Of a stretch of 5,039 nt of DNA, positions 1 through 5,039 are shown in pieces. The DNA lies in NCBI GenBank assembly GCA_947856675.1, contig CANUCM010000164.1:1-5039 (forward strand). Reading direction: 5' to 3'. This stretch comes from an uncultured Clostridia bacterium (GTDB taxonomy: Bacteria; Bacillota; Clostridia; Oscillospirales; Butyricicoccaceae). A program made the position numbers and the translations under genes. Positions within the stretch are counted from its first letter, which is position 1; each line of letters starts with the position of its first letter. The notes under the pieces are model-generated. The model saw nothing but the letters and a program-made list of their open reading frames with translations. It ran no database searches and was not told the DNA's origin.

Positions 1-2083
1 CGGCATATGTGGGCATGGGCCAGAACCCTTCTCCCGTCATCACCTCAAGCCTGTCACCCGCTGCCCGCAGCGATTCCATCGCGGGCACCACTTTTTCACA
101 GTAACAGAACGCGCGCTCCTTCGTGCATTCCACACATGAGCTTTTTTCCAGCGCCTTTTCCAGCTTGCTCACCGCCGCCCGGAACTGCCCGGCCGCGGCC
201 GAAAGCTCCTTCAAAAGCCCCGACTGCGCCGTAATGTCCACCGCAAGCCCCGTTTCACGAACGCTGTTCACCGAATCTGCAACAAATCCGATGTACCGCA
301 CAACTGCCGGGGTAATTTCACGCTTTGCCATTTCCAGCATGGCCTGGGCCTCAATGTTGATGGCCTTGGCGTAGCCCTCGTAATGGATCTCGCACCGCGC
401 CTCAAGCTCTTTCTTGGACAAAACACCGAACTTTTCAAACACTTCGACGTTTTTGGGCGCAATCAGTGCCCCCGCCGCCTCCACCGAAGACTCGATGCAG
501 GGCAAGCCGCGGCGTTCCGCCTCCTGCCGCCACTGTTCGGAATAGTTGTTGCCGTTGAAAATAATGCGCTTGTGTTCGCGCATGACATCACGGATGATGG
601 CCTGCACCTCTGCGTTGACGTCGGGCGCCTTTTCCATGCGATCCGCCATACGGCTCAGGATCTCCGCCACAATGACGTTGAGCACCGTATTGCAGTCCGC
701 AATGCTCATGGACGCCCCCAGCATGCGGAACTCAAACTTGTTGCCCGTAAAGGCAAACGGAGAGGTGCGGTTGCGATCGGAGATATCCTTGGGAAGGTTT
801 GGGATAGTGGTCACGCCAATCTCAATGTTGCCGCCCTGACGCAGGTTGGATTTTCCCGCCGTTTCGATCTCAGTCAAAATGTCGGTCAGAAGATCCCCGA
901 GGAAAATGGACACGATGGCCGGCGGCGCCTCATTGCCGCCCAGGCGGTGGTCGTTGCCCGGGCCGGCAATGCTCGCCCGCAGCAAATCGGCATATTCGTC
1001 CACCGCCCAGATGACCGCCGAAAGGAACAGCAGAAACCGCGCATCGTCGGCCGGCGTCTTGCCCTGGCTGAGCAGGCTCTTCTGCCCGTCGACATTGAGC
1101 GACCAGTTATTGTGCTTGCCCGAACCGTTGACCCCTGCAAACGGCTTTTCATGCAGAAGACACACCATATTTTTGCGCTGCGCCACCTTTTTCAGCGTTT
1201 CCATGACGAGCTGGTTCTGATCGCTTGCGATGTTGACCGTCCCGTAAACCGGCGCCAGCTCGTGCTGCGACGGCGCCGCCTCGTTGTGTTCGGTCTTGGC
1301 CGGCACGCCCAGCGCCCACAGCTCGTGGTCCACTTCGCGCATGAAATCCATGACGCTTTCCTTGATGTTGCCGTAATAATGATCGTCCAGCTCCTGCCCT
1401 TTGGAAGGCTTTGCCCCAAACAGCGTACGCCCGCACAGCACAAGATCCCTGCGGCGGTTGAACAGGTCGCGGTCAATCAGAAAATACTCCTGCTCCGCTC
1501 CCGCCATGGCCACCACGCGCCGCGCTTCATGATCGCCCATCAGCCGCAGCACTCTCAGCGACTGCGTGCTCAATGCTTCCATTGAGCGCAAAAGCGGCGT
1601 CTTTTTGTCGAGAACTTCGCCCGTAAACGAACAGAAGCAGGTCGGAATGTACAGCGTGCTGTCCTTGACAAACGCAGGCGAGGTGCAGTCCCACGCCGTG
1701 TAGCCGCGCGCCTCAAACGTCGCGCGCAGCCCGCCCGACGGAAAGGAGGACGCGTCGGATTCGCCGCGCACCAGCTCCTTGCCGGAAAACGTCATGATAA
1801 TCCCGCCGTCGGCCACGGGGTTGATAAACGAATCATGCTTTTCGGCCGTAAAACCGTTCATCGGCTGGAACCAGTGCGTATAATGCGTGGCCCCCATGTC
1901 CAGCGCCCAGCGCTTCATGCCGTTGGCCACGATATCAGCCAGGCTGGGCTCCAGCGGACGCCCAAGATCGATGGTTTTTTTCAGTTGCTTGTAGGTGTCC
2001 CCCGGCAAATACTTTCTCATCGCCGCGTCATTAAAAGCCTTGGACGCATACATGTCAACAATCAGTTCTGCTTTGTCGCTCAT
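1..2083 (-). CDS. glnN: Type III glutamine synthetase (GlnN), 3' end cut by window edge
   Basis: This enzyme makes glutamine from glutamate, ammonium and ATP in the cytoplasm. I read 694 residues in one uninterrupted frame from the ATG at 2083. The last visible residues are FWPMPTYA, which match the WPxPTY stretch lying a few residues before the end of this family, so only a short tail is missing. Family motifs in order are: THWFQPMNG with TAEKHDSF (about residues 69-86); GAEQEYFLID (195-204), carrying metal-binding Glu residues; HNEAAPSQHELAPVY (266-280); HEKPFAGVNGSGKHNNWS (311-328), the ammonium/glutamate and ATP region; GPGNDHRLGGNEAPP (374-388); and NRTSPFAFTGNKFEFR (438-453). Length and motifs fit the roughly 700-residue type III dodecamer rather than the shorter types I and II. 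An AAAGGGTG ribosome binding site (2093-2100) lies 9 bases before the ATG, and the gene has its own promoter. Oddities are WFQPMNG, where I recall WFQPLTG as usual, and a C-terminal cysteine cluster (C650, C653, C660, C662). Confidence 0.97.
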   Translation of the reverse strand, partial: MSDKAELIVDMYASKAFNDAAMRKYLPGDTYKQLKKTIDLGRPLEPSLADIVANGMKRWALDMGATHYTHWFQPMNGFTAEKHDSFINPVADGGIIMTFSGKELVRGESDASSFPSGGLRATFEARGYTAWDCTSPAFVKDSTLYIPTCFCSFTGEVLDKKTPLLRSMEALSTQSLRVLRLMGDHEARRVVAMAGAEQEYFLIDRDLFNRRRDLVLCGRTLFGAKPSKGQELDDHYYGNIKESVMDFMREVDHELWALGVPAKTEHNEAAPSQHELAPVYGTVNIASDQNQLVMETLKKVAQRKNMVCLLHEKPFAGVNGSGKHNNWSLNVDGQKSLLSQGKTPADDARFLLFLSAVIWAVDEYADLLRASIAGPGNDHRLGGNEAPPAIVSIFLGDLLTDILTEIETAGKSNLRQGGNIEIGVTTIPNLPKDISDRNRTSPFAFTGNKFEFRMLGASMSIADCNTVLNVIVAEILSRMADRMEKAPDVNAEVQAIIRDVMREHKRIIFNGNNYSEQWRQEAERRGLPCIESSVEAAGALIAPKNVEVFEKFGVLSKKELEARCEIHYEGYAKAINIEAQAMLEMAKREITPAVVRYIGFVADSVNSVRETGLAVDITAQSGLLKELSAAAGQFRAAVSKLEKALEKSSCVECTKERAFCYCEKVVPAMESLRAAGDRLEVMTGEGFWPMPTYA

Positions 2084-2092
2084 TGTGCGGAA

Positions 2093-2100
2093 CACCCTTT
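2093..2100 (-). promoter_or_regulatory. Ribosome binding site of glnN
   Basis: On the minus strand this reads AAAGGGTG, a moderate match to the Shine-Dalgarno consensus, and it lies 9 bases upstream of the ATG at 2083. It supports that ATG, which also gives an N-terminus of normal length for type III glutamine synthetases. Confidence 0.6.
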
Positions 2101-2116
2101 CTTTTATGATGAAAGC

Positions 2117-2145
2117 ATGATATAGCAAGCCGCGGCAGAAATCAA
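2117..2145 (-). promoter_or_regulatory. Predicted sigma-A type promoter of glnN
   Basis: The minus strand shows a -35 box TTGATT (2140-2145) and a -10 box TATCAT (2117-2122, five of six consensus bases) separated by exactly 17 bases. The expected transcription start is near 2110, giving a leader of about 27 bases. That is too short for a riboswitch or attenuator, so any control of glnN here would act through a protein at the promoter or on the enzyme itself. I saw no convincing operator palindrome. The promoter lies downstream of the terminator of the neighbouring operon, so glnN is likely an independent unit. Confidence 0.6.
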
Positions 2146-2167
2146 GCAGTTTTTCAAAAAAGACTTC

Positions 2168-2214
2168 AAAAAAAATATCCGATGTCAAAACACCGTGGTT
2201 TTGACATCGGATAT
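2168..2214 (-). terminator. Rho-independent terminator of the xpt operon
   Basis: A perfect 17-bp inverted repeat (2175-2191 paired with 2198-2214) encloses a 6-base loop, ACCGTG. Read on the minus strand, the stem runs directly into eight T residues (2168-2175, one shared with the stem). It sits 22 bases past the xpt stop codon and before the glnN promoter, so it should end the four-gene operon. The opposite side has no comparable T tract for rightward transcription, so it appears one-directional. Confidence 0.9.
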
Positions 2215-2236
2215 ATAAATTATTTACAAAAATGAC

Positions 2237-2815
2237 TTAAACCTCGTCATCAAAGACAATCGCATTTTCCGTCATGCTCCGAATGCGCACCAGCGAATAC
2301 AAATCCGCGCCGCGCGCACGAATGAGGTCTCCCCCCACATCAAACCCTTTTTCAATCACGATGCCTATCCCGCCCAGGCTCGCGCCGGAGTGCTCCACAA
2401 TGTCACACAGGCCGGTCAGCGCGCTTCCCTTGGCCAGAAAGTCATCCAGGATGAGAACGTTTTCTCCGGGACCGAGAAACTTTTTTTCCACCGTCACATC
2501 ATAGGTGCGTCCATGGGTAAACGACGTCACCGGCGCGCACAGCAGCTCCCCGTCCAGGTTCTTTGTGTGGTTTTTCTTGGCAAATACAACGGGCACCCCG
2601 AAATACTGCGCGGTAATGGCTGCAATGGCAATTCCCGACGCCTCGATGGTCAGGATTTTTGTGATGCCCTTGTTCCGGAACCTGCAATAAAACTCTTTGC
2701 CTATTTCGTTTAAAAGGCCAATATCCAGCTGATGGTTCAAAAAGCTGTCCACTTTCAGCACGTCGCCCGGACGGACCACGGCTTTCTGACGGATCACCTG
2801 CTTCAGTAGCTCCAT
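2237..2815 (-). CDS. xpt: Xanthine phosphoribosyltransferase
   Basis: This purine-salvage enzyme joins xanthine to PRPP to give XMP, which feeds GMP synthesis in the cytoplasm. The 192-residue product has the normal length of the Xpt family. From memory it closely follows Bacillus subtilis Xpt in several places: VLKVDSFLNHQ near residues 19-29, GITKILTIEASGIA (50-63), GVPVVFAKK (73-81), the PRPP-binding loop VLILDDFLAKGSA (120-132; bases 2420-2458) with its paired Asp, and GASLGGIGIVIEK (144-156). An AAAGGAGAG ribosome binding site (2825-2833) precedes the ATG by 9 bases. It is the last gene of a four-gene operon, 27 bases after the E2-like gene. In B. subtilis xpt is first in its operon behind a purine riboswitch; here there is no room for one. 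Adenine phosphoribosyltransferase shares the fold, but the motifs fit Xpt better. Confidence 0.95.
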   Translation of the reverse strand: MELLKQVIRQKAVVRPGDVLKVDSFLNHQLDIGLLNEIGKEFYCRFRNKGITKILTIEASGIAIAAITAQYFGVPVVFAKKNHTKNLDGELLCAPVTSFTHGRTYDVTVEKKFLGPGENVLILDDFLAKGSALTGLCDIVEHSGASLGGIGIVIEKGFDVGGDLIRARGADLYSLVRIRSMTENAIVFDDEV

Positions 2816-2842
2816 TGCGCCGTTCTCTCCTTTTTTTGCAAT

Positions 2843-3703
2843 TCAGTCGATGTCGCGCTCCACTGTTTCCAGCCGCTCCTCCAAAAGCTCCGGGCTTTTG
2901 AGGTATTTGCGCACAAGACGCATGGAGCGGGAGTGATACAGCCCGTCGCAAAACCGCTCGTCTGCCACGATTTTCAGTTCAAGCACCTTTCCGGGGCGCA
3001 CCTCGCCCGTTTCTTCGTCCACCACAGGCTTGTCAACCTCTTTTCCTATGCCCAGGAACATGCCGGTCGTTCCGAAGTCGTAAATGTGGTGATAGATGCT
3101 GTTGATCCCCACCGACTTGAGGTATGTAATAAACACGCTGGTATGGAACGGGCTGGCGTCGATGATGGCCTTGGGCAGCATATTCCACCGATCCATCAGC
3201 TTGATGGCCCACACCATCAGCTTGATGAGCAGCGGCGGCGCATTCATCACGGCTGCCGCCAGCTTGTCGGTGTTGTTGACCGAACCGACCTCCTTGGTTT
3301 CGTGAATGCACTGATTGATTTTTTCCGCCACGTCAAAAATATTTTCGTGGCCGGTAAAGGAAAGCTTCACCGTCGTGGAGCCCGCCTCATCGCGCAGGCT
3401 TTTTTTGATGGCCATGGACACGGTCAGCTCATTGCGTGCGAACACACGCCCGTTCATGATAAAGCGGTTGAGCCACGGCCGCTGCGCGTGCACGCGCACC
3501 ATGGCCGCCATCAAAATATGCAGGTACGTCAGCTCAAGCCCCTGCTGCTGTTTTCTCGCAATGTATTCGTCAAAGTATTTGCAATCGATTTCCTGTGTAA
3601 AATAAACCTGTGCGTCACTCCTTCTCGGCATGACATAGCACAGCGCTTTGTCATACGGATCCAGGCTGCGCAGCATCCGTCCGTCTGCACGTTTGGAAAA
3701 CAC
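2843..3703 (-). CDS. Stand-alone 2-oxoacid dehydrogenase E2-type acyltransferase domain protein, altered active site
   Basis: The 286-residue product resembles the catalytic domain of dihydrolipoamide acyltransferases and chloramphenicol acetyltransferase. Supporting stretches are LTYLHILMAAMVRV (58-71), RPWLNRFIMNGRVFARNELTVSMAIK (about 75-100), and HHIYDFGTTGMFLGIGK (205-221), a core strand region of this fold. There is no lipoyl domain and no E1/E3-binding domain, and no E1 or E3 gene is in view. The C-terminal motif that is normally DHRxxDG, with the catalytic His, reads DERFCDG (248-254): Glu replaces His (codon 2957-2959, GAG) while the Asp and Gly are kept. It may therefore not be a normal acyltransferase. 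The start is a GTG with AAGGGGG placed 7 bases upstream, preferred over the ATG at codon 10 because MFSKRADGR continues the conserved-looking N-terminus. The gene lies 27 bases from each operon neighbour. Its substrate and role are unknown. Confidence 0.8.
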   Translation of the reverse strand: MFSKRADGRMLRSLDPYDKALCYVMPRRSDAQVYFTQEIDCKYFDEYIARKQQQGLELTYLHILMAAMVRVHAQRPWLNRFIMNGRVFARNELTVSMAIKKSLRDEAGSTTVKLSFTGHENIFDVAEKINQCIHETKEVGSVNNTDKLAAAVMNAPPLLIKLMVWAIKLMDRWNMLPKAIIDASPFHTSVFITYLKSVGINSIYHHIYDFGTTGMFLGIGKEVDKPVVDEETGEVRPGKVLELKIVADERFCDGLYHSRSMRLVRKYLKSPELLEERLETVERDID

Positions 3704-3710
3704 CCAGATA

Positions 3711-3717
3711 CCCCCTT
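3711..3717 (-). promoter_or_regulatory. Ribosome binding site supporting the GTG start of the E2-like gene
   Basis: The minus strand reads AAGGGGG, 7 bases upstream of the GTG at 3703. The in-frame ATG nine codons later has no comparable purine-rich site at the right distance, so the GTG is the better start. Confidence 0.6.
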
Positions 3718-3730
3718 ATTCCCCCGTGTT

Positions 3731-4474
3731 TTAATCGCGGCCCGGCCCTCTCAAACCGGAGACCCGATGTAAAATCTCATCCGGCGAAGTCAGCTTTTCC
3801 TTGCCGGAAGGCTGTTCGGGCGCCTGCCCACCCACCGAATGTGCCAGATGTTCCACCTTGGCCGAAATGCGGTCCAGCTCCTGACGAAATTCCGCGAGCA
3901 GCCGCTCGGCCCGGCGGATGGAATCCTCATAGTCCGGCCGCTGCGTCCCCTCACACCGAATGGCAAGCGTCAGCTCCTGTGCGCGGCGATCGGTTTCGTG
4001 CAGCGTGCGGCAGCTTTCCTGCCACTGCTTTTCCATGTTGCTCAGGCGCTGTTCGGCCATGGCGCGCCGCAGCTCCGCTTCGCAGCGCTCAAACTCCTGC
4101 TTTTGTGCCGCGGCCCGTTCTTCCGCCGCGGCCCGCTGCGCTTCGGCCTGACGCGCTGCGCGGCGCAGCTCCGCCACCTCGCTGTCCTGCGTGCGGGCTT
4201 CGGCGAGCTCGGCTTCCAGCGCGCGGATACGCTCCGCGTTCTGAAAGGCTTCGCCGCTGAGCTTCTCCACCTGCTCATCGGCGCGCGCAAGCGCCTGCTC
4301 GCTTTCGCCGAGACGGCGTTCCAGTTCCGCGGCGCGGGCCTGCTCATCCTCCCGGCGGCCTTCTTCCTGCAGCGTCCCGTCAAATCCGGCCGGCCCGCCC
4401 AGGGTTTCCAGATATGCTATCACGTCTTTTTTTCGGAATCCCCCGAACACCGACGTCCTGAAAGCCTTTCCCAT
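3731..4474 (-). CDS. Coiled-coil protein with DivIVA-like N-terminus
   Basis: The 247-residue product begins with FRTSVFGGFRKKDVIAYLETL (from residue 5), a pattern like the short N-terminal signature of DivIVA/GpsB-type proteins (aromatic, Gly-Gly-Phe or Gly-Tyr, then DVxxYLxxL). About residues 40-172 are almost continuous Glu/Arg/Ala/Gln-rich helix with heptad-like Leu and Ala spacing, typical of a long coiled coil. A second short helical segment follows (about 184-212). The tail (213-247) is Gly/Pro-rich and probably disordered. There is no signal peptide or membrane segment, so it is likely cytoplasmic and oligomeric. The ATG at 4474 has an AAAGGAGAGG site with AAGGAG 7 bases upstream, the best ribosome binding site in the window. 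It is the second gene of the operon, 18 bases after the thioredoxin-like gene. A scaffold or polar/septal adaptor role is an inference from shape; low-complexity sequence makes homology uncertain. Confidence 0.75.
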   Translation of the reverse strand: MGKAFRTSVFGGFRKKDVIAYLETLGGPAGFDGTLQEEGRREDEQARAAELERRLGESEQALARADEQVEKLSGEAFQNAERIRALEAELAEARTQDSEVAELRRAARQAEAQRAAAEERAAAQKQEFERCEAELRRAMAEQRLSNMEKQWQESCRTLHETDRRAQELTLAIRCEGTQRPDYEDSIRRAERLLAEFRQELDRISAKVEHLAHSVGGQAPEQPSGKEKLTSPDEILHRVSGLRGPGRD

Positions 4475-4481
4475 CAGGCCT

Positions 4482-4487
4482 CTCCTT
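4482..4487 (-). promoter_or_regulatory. Strong ribosome binding site of the coiled-coil gene
   Basis: A full AAGGAG on the minus strand lies 7 bases before the ATG at 4474, inside the 18-base gap after the thioredoxin-like gene. This suggests efficient translation compared with the weaker site of the first gene, so the coiled-coil protein may be made in excess over it. Confidence 0.7.
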
Positions 4488-4492
4488 TCCGG

Positions 4493-4822
4493 CTACAGAA
4501 GCCGCTGAATCTCCTCTTCCAAATCCTTGCATTTCCGCACGCCTACAATGCGTTCGCGCTCCTCGCCGCGTGCAAAAAATATCAGTGTAGGAATGGCTAC
4601 CACCTCGTGCTTTGCAGCGATGAGCGGCTCATTGTCAGGATCCACCTGATAAAACGGCACGGTTCCATAAAAATGGTCGGCAGCCTGCAGCACCGCCGTT
4701 TCCATTTCCCGGCAGGGAGCAGACCAATCCGACGCAAAAAACACCAGCGCGCTTTCACGCCGCTCAATAATTCTGCTCTGGAACGCCTCACTGTCCAGCG
4801 CTTGCAGTTTTTGCAGGGCCAT
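4493..4822 (-). CDS. Thioredoxin-fold protein with Ser-x-x-Cys active site
   Basis: The 109-residue product has the size of a single thioredoxin domain with no signal peptide, so it is probably cytoplasmic. Fold landmarks are the strand ALVFFASDWSAPCREM (25-40), the following helix, a central strand VPFYQVDPDNEPLIAAKHEV (about 55-74), and the cis-proline loop AIPTLIFF (76-83, Pro78). The usual WCGPC reads WSAPC: Ser34 (codon TCT, 4721-4723) replaces the first, nucleophilic Cys, while Cys37 (TGC, 4712-4714) remains. The buried Asp just before the active site in classical thioredoxins is also missing (Phe28). It therefore cannot form the intramolecular disulfide of an ordinary thioredoxin; a monothiol, chaperone-like or protein-binding role is possible. 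It is the first gene of the operon. The ribosome binding site is modest (AAGTGAG, 4829-4835, 6 bases before the ATG). Family assignment is confident; function is not. Confidence 0.88.
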   Translation of the reverse strand: MALQKLQALDSEAFQSRIIERRESALVFFASDWSAPCREMETAVLQAADHFYGTVPFYQVDPDNEPLIAAKHEVVAIPTLIFFARGEERERIVGVRKCKDLEEEIQRLL

Positions 4823-4872
4823 GAATTACTCACTTCGCATTTTGTAATTTTTTTGTGCAAGAAATCTGTTCT

Positions 4873-4901
4873 ATTATAGCAGGAAAGCTCATTAAAAGCA
4901 A
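4873..4901 (-). promoter_or_regulatory. Predicted promoter of the thioredoxin-like/coiled-coil/E2-like/xpt operon
   Basis: The minus strand carries a perfect -10 box TATAAT (4873-4878) preceded by TGC, an extended -10 element. A weak -35 box TTGCTT (4896-4901) sits at 17-base spacing. The predicted start is near 4866, which gives a leader of about 44 bases before the ATG at 4822. The perfect extended -10 can compensate for the poor -35. No other promoter of similar quality was seen in the short gaps inside the operon. Confidence 0.75.
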
Positions 4902-4940
4902 ACACAAAGTTTTTCCCCTGAAAAGGTTGCACGTTTGAGG

Positions 4941-4969
4941 TTTACAAACCGGAAAGCTTGTGGTATACT
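4941..4969 (+). promoter_or_regulatory. Predicted promoter of tRNA-Arg
   Basis: The plus strand shows TTTACA (4941-4946, five of six -35 bases), a 17-base spacer, and TATACT (4964-4969, five of six -10 bases) preceded by TGG, an extended -10. The expected start is near 4976, about 7 bases before the mature tRNA. The -35 box lies within the short palindrome GGTTTACAAACC (4939-4950). This promoter diverges from the leftward operon promoter about 40 bases away. Confidence 0.75.
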
Positions 4970-4982
4970 GTCTAAGTTAAAT

Positions 4983-5039
4983 GCGCCCGTAGCTCAGCTG
5001 GATAGAGCGTTGGACTCCGACTCCAAAGGTCGCAGATTC
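4983..5039 (+). tRNA. tRNA-Arg (anticodon CCG), 3' part outside the window
   Basis: The visible 57 bases fold as the 5' part of a tRNA. They give the acceptor strand GCGCCCG (4983-4989), TA, a D arm with GCTC (4992-4995) pairing with GAGC (5005-5008) around AGCTGGATA, and an anticodon arm TTGGA (5010-5014) pairing with TCCAA (5022-5026) around the loop CTCCGAC. The variable loop AGGTC and the start of the T arm (GCAGA then TTC) follow. The anticodon is CCG (5017-5019), which reads the Arg codon CGG. The rest of the T arm and the acceptor 3' strand lie beyond the right edge. Confidence 0.96.

Noticed and set aside
383..1585. A 400-codon open frame on the plus strand
   Set aside because: It lies wholly antisense to glnN, whose protein has unmistakable family motifs throughout. 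G/C-rich third positions commonly leave such antisense frames open, and its translation is Arg/His-rich with no recognisable domain.
2111..2130. A loose ATCAT / ATCAT repeat around the glnN -10 box
   Set aside because: It is short and AT-rich, overlaps the -10 box and is imperfect as a palindrome; not enough to call an operator.
2175..2214. The inverted repeat as an attenuator or operator for glnN
   Set aside because: It lies upstream of the predicted glnN -35 box and its T tract is oriented to stop transcription coming from xpt, so a terminator explains it fully.
2933..3772. A 279-codon plus-strand open frame opposite the E2-like gene
   Set aside because: It is antisense to a gene with family similarity and a good ribosome binding site, and its own product shows no domain or plausible composition.
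4826..4840. A four-codon mini-ORF (ATG CGA AGT GAG TAA, minus strand) in the leader, ending 3 bases before the thioredoxin-like gene
   Set aside because: It has no ribosome binding site of its own and overlaps the one used by the gene. It could arise by chance in an AT-rich leader.
3839..4879. A 346-codon plus-strand open frame opposite the coiled-coil and thioredoxin-like genes
   Set aside because: It is the antisense shadow of two real genes and would also run across the leftward operon promoter. Its Leu/Arg-rich product mirrors the Glu/Ala-rich coiled coil.
1..5039. CRISPR arrays, insertion sequences, prophage or defence genes
   Set aside because: No regularly spaced repeats, transposase or integrase motifs, or terminal inverted repeats were seen. 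The tRNA could in principle serve as an integration site, but its 3' end is outside the window and no integrase is present.

Overview
The window looks like a chromosomal segment from a GC-rich member of the Firmicutes, most likely class Clostridia. The evidence is a type III glutamine synthetase of clostridial style, an Xpt-type xanthine phosphoribosyltransferase (a family typical of Firmicutes), AAGGAG-type ribosome binding sites with short intergenic gaps, a coiled-coil protein with a DivIVA-like N-terminal signature, and G/C-rich third codon positions. This taxonomic call is inference; no marker gene settles it.

All five protein genes lie on the minus strand. Reading in the direction of transcription, right to left: (1) A leftward promoter with a perfect extended -10 (4873-4901) starts a four-gene operon. 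Its genes are a thioredoxin-fold protein with a Ser-x-x-Cys active site (4493-4822), a DivIVA-like coiled-coil protein (3731-4474), a stand-alone 2-oxoacid dehydrogenase E2-type acyltransferase domain with an altered catalytic motif (2843-3703), and xpt (2237-2815). The gaps between them are only 18 to 27 bases. (2) The operon ends at a strong Rho-independent terminator with a 17-bp perfect stem and an 8-T tract (2168-2214). (3) Just past the terminator, a separate promoter (2117-2145) drives glnN, a type III glutamine synthetase that fills 1-2083 and runs off the left edge, probably only a few codons short of its end. (4) At the right edge, a divergent promoter (4941-4969) drives a rightward tRNA-Arg(CCG), truncated by the window after 57 bases.

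Two genes have clear metabolic roles. GlnN assimilates ammonium into glutamine, and Xpt salvages xanthine into XMP; glutamine is also the nitrogen donor that GMP synthetase uses on XMP, so the two are loosely linked, but they are separate transcription units. The other three operon members have no assigned role. The notable point is that two of them keep recognisable enzyme folds while the central catalytic residue is substituted: the first Cys of thioredoxin CxxC is Ser, and the His of the E2 HxxxDG motif is Glu. They sit beside a coiled-coil scaffold-like protein, so the operon may encode a non-classical function, but the sequence alone does not show one. No mobile element, CRISPR array or riboswitch was seen.
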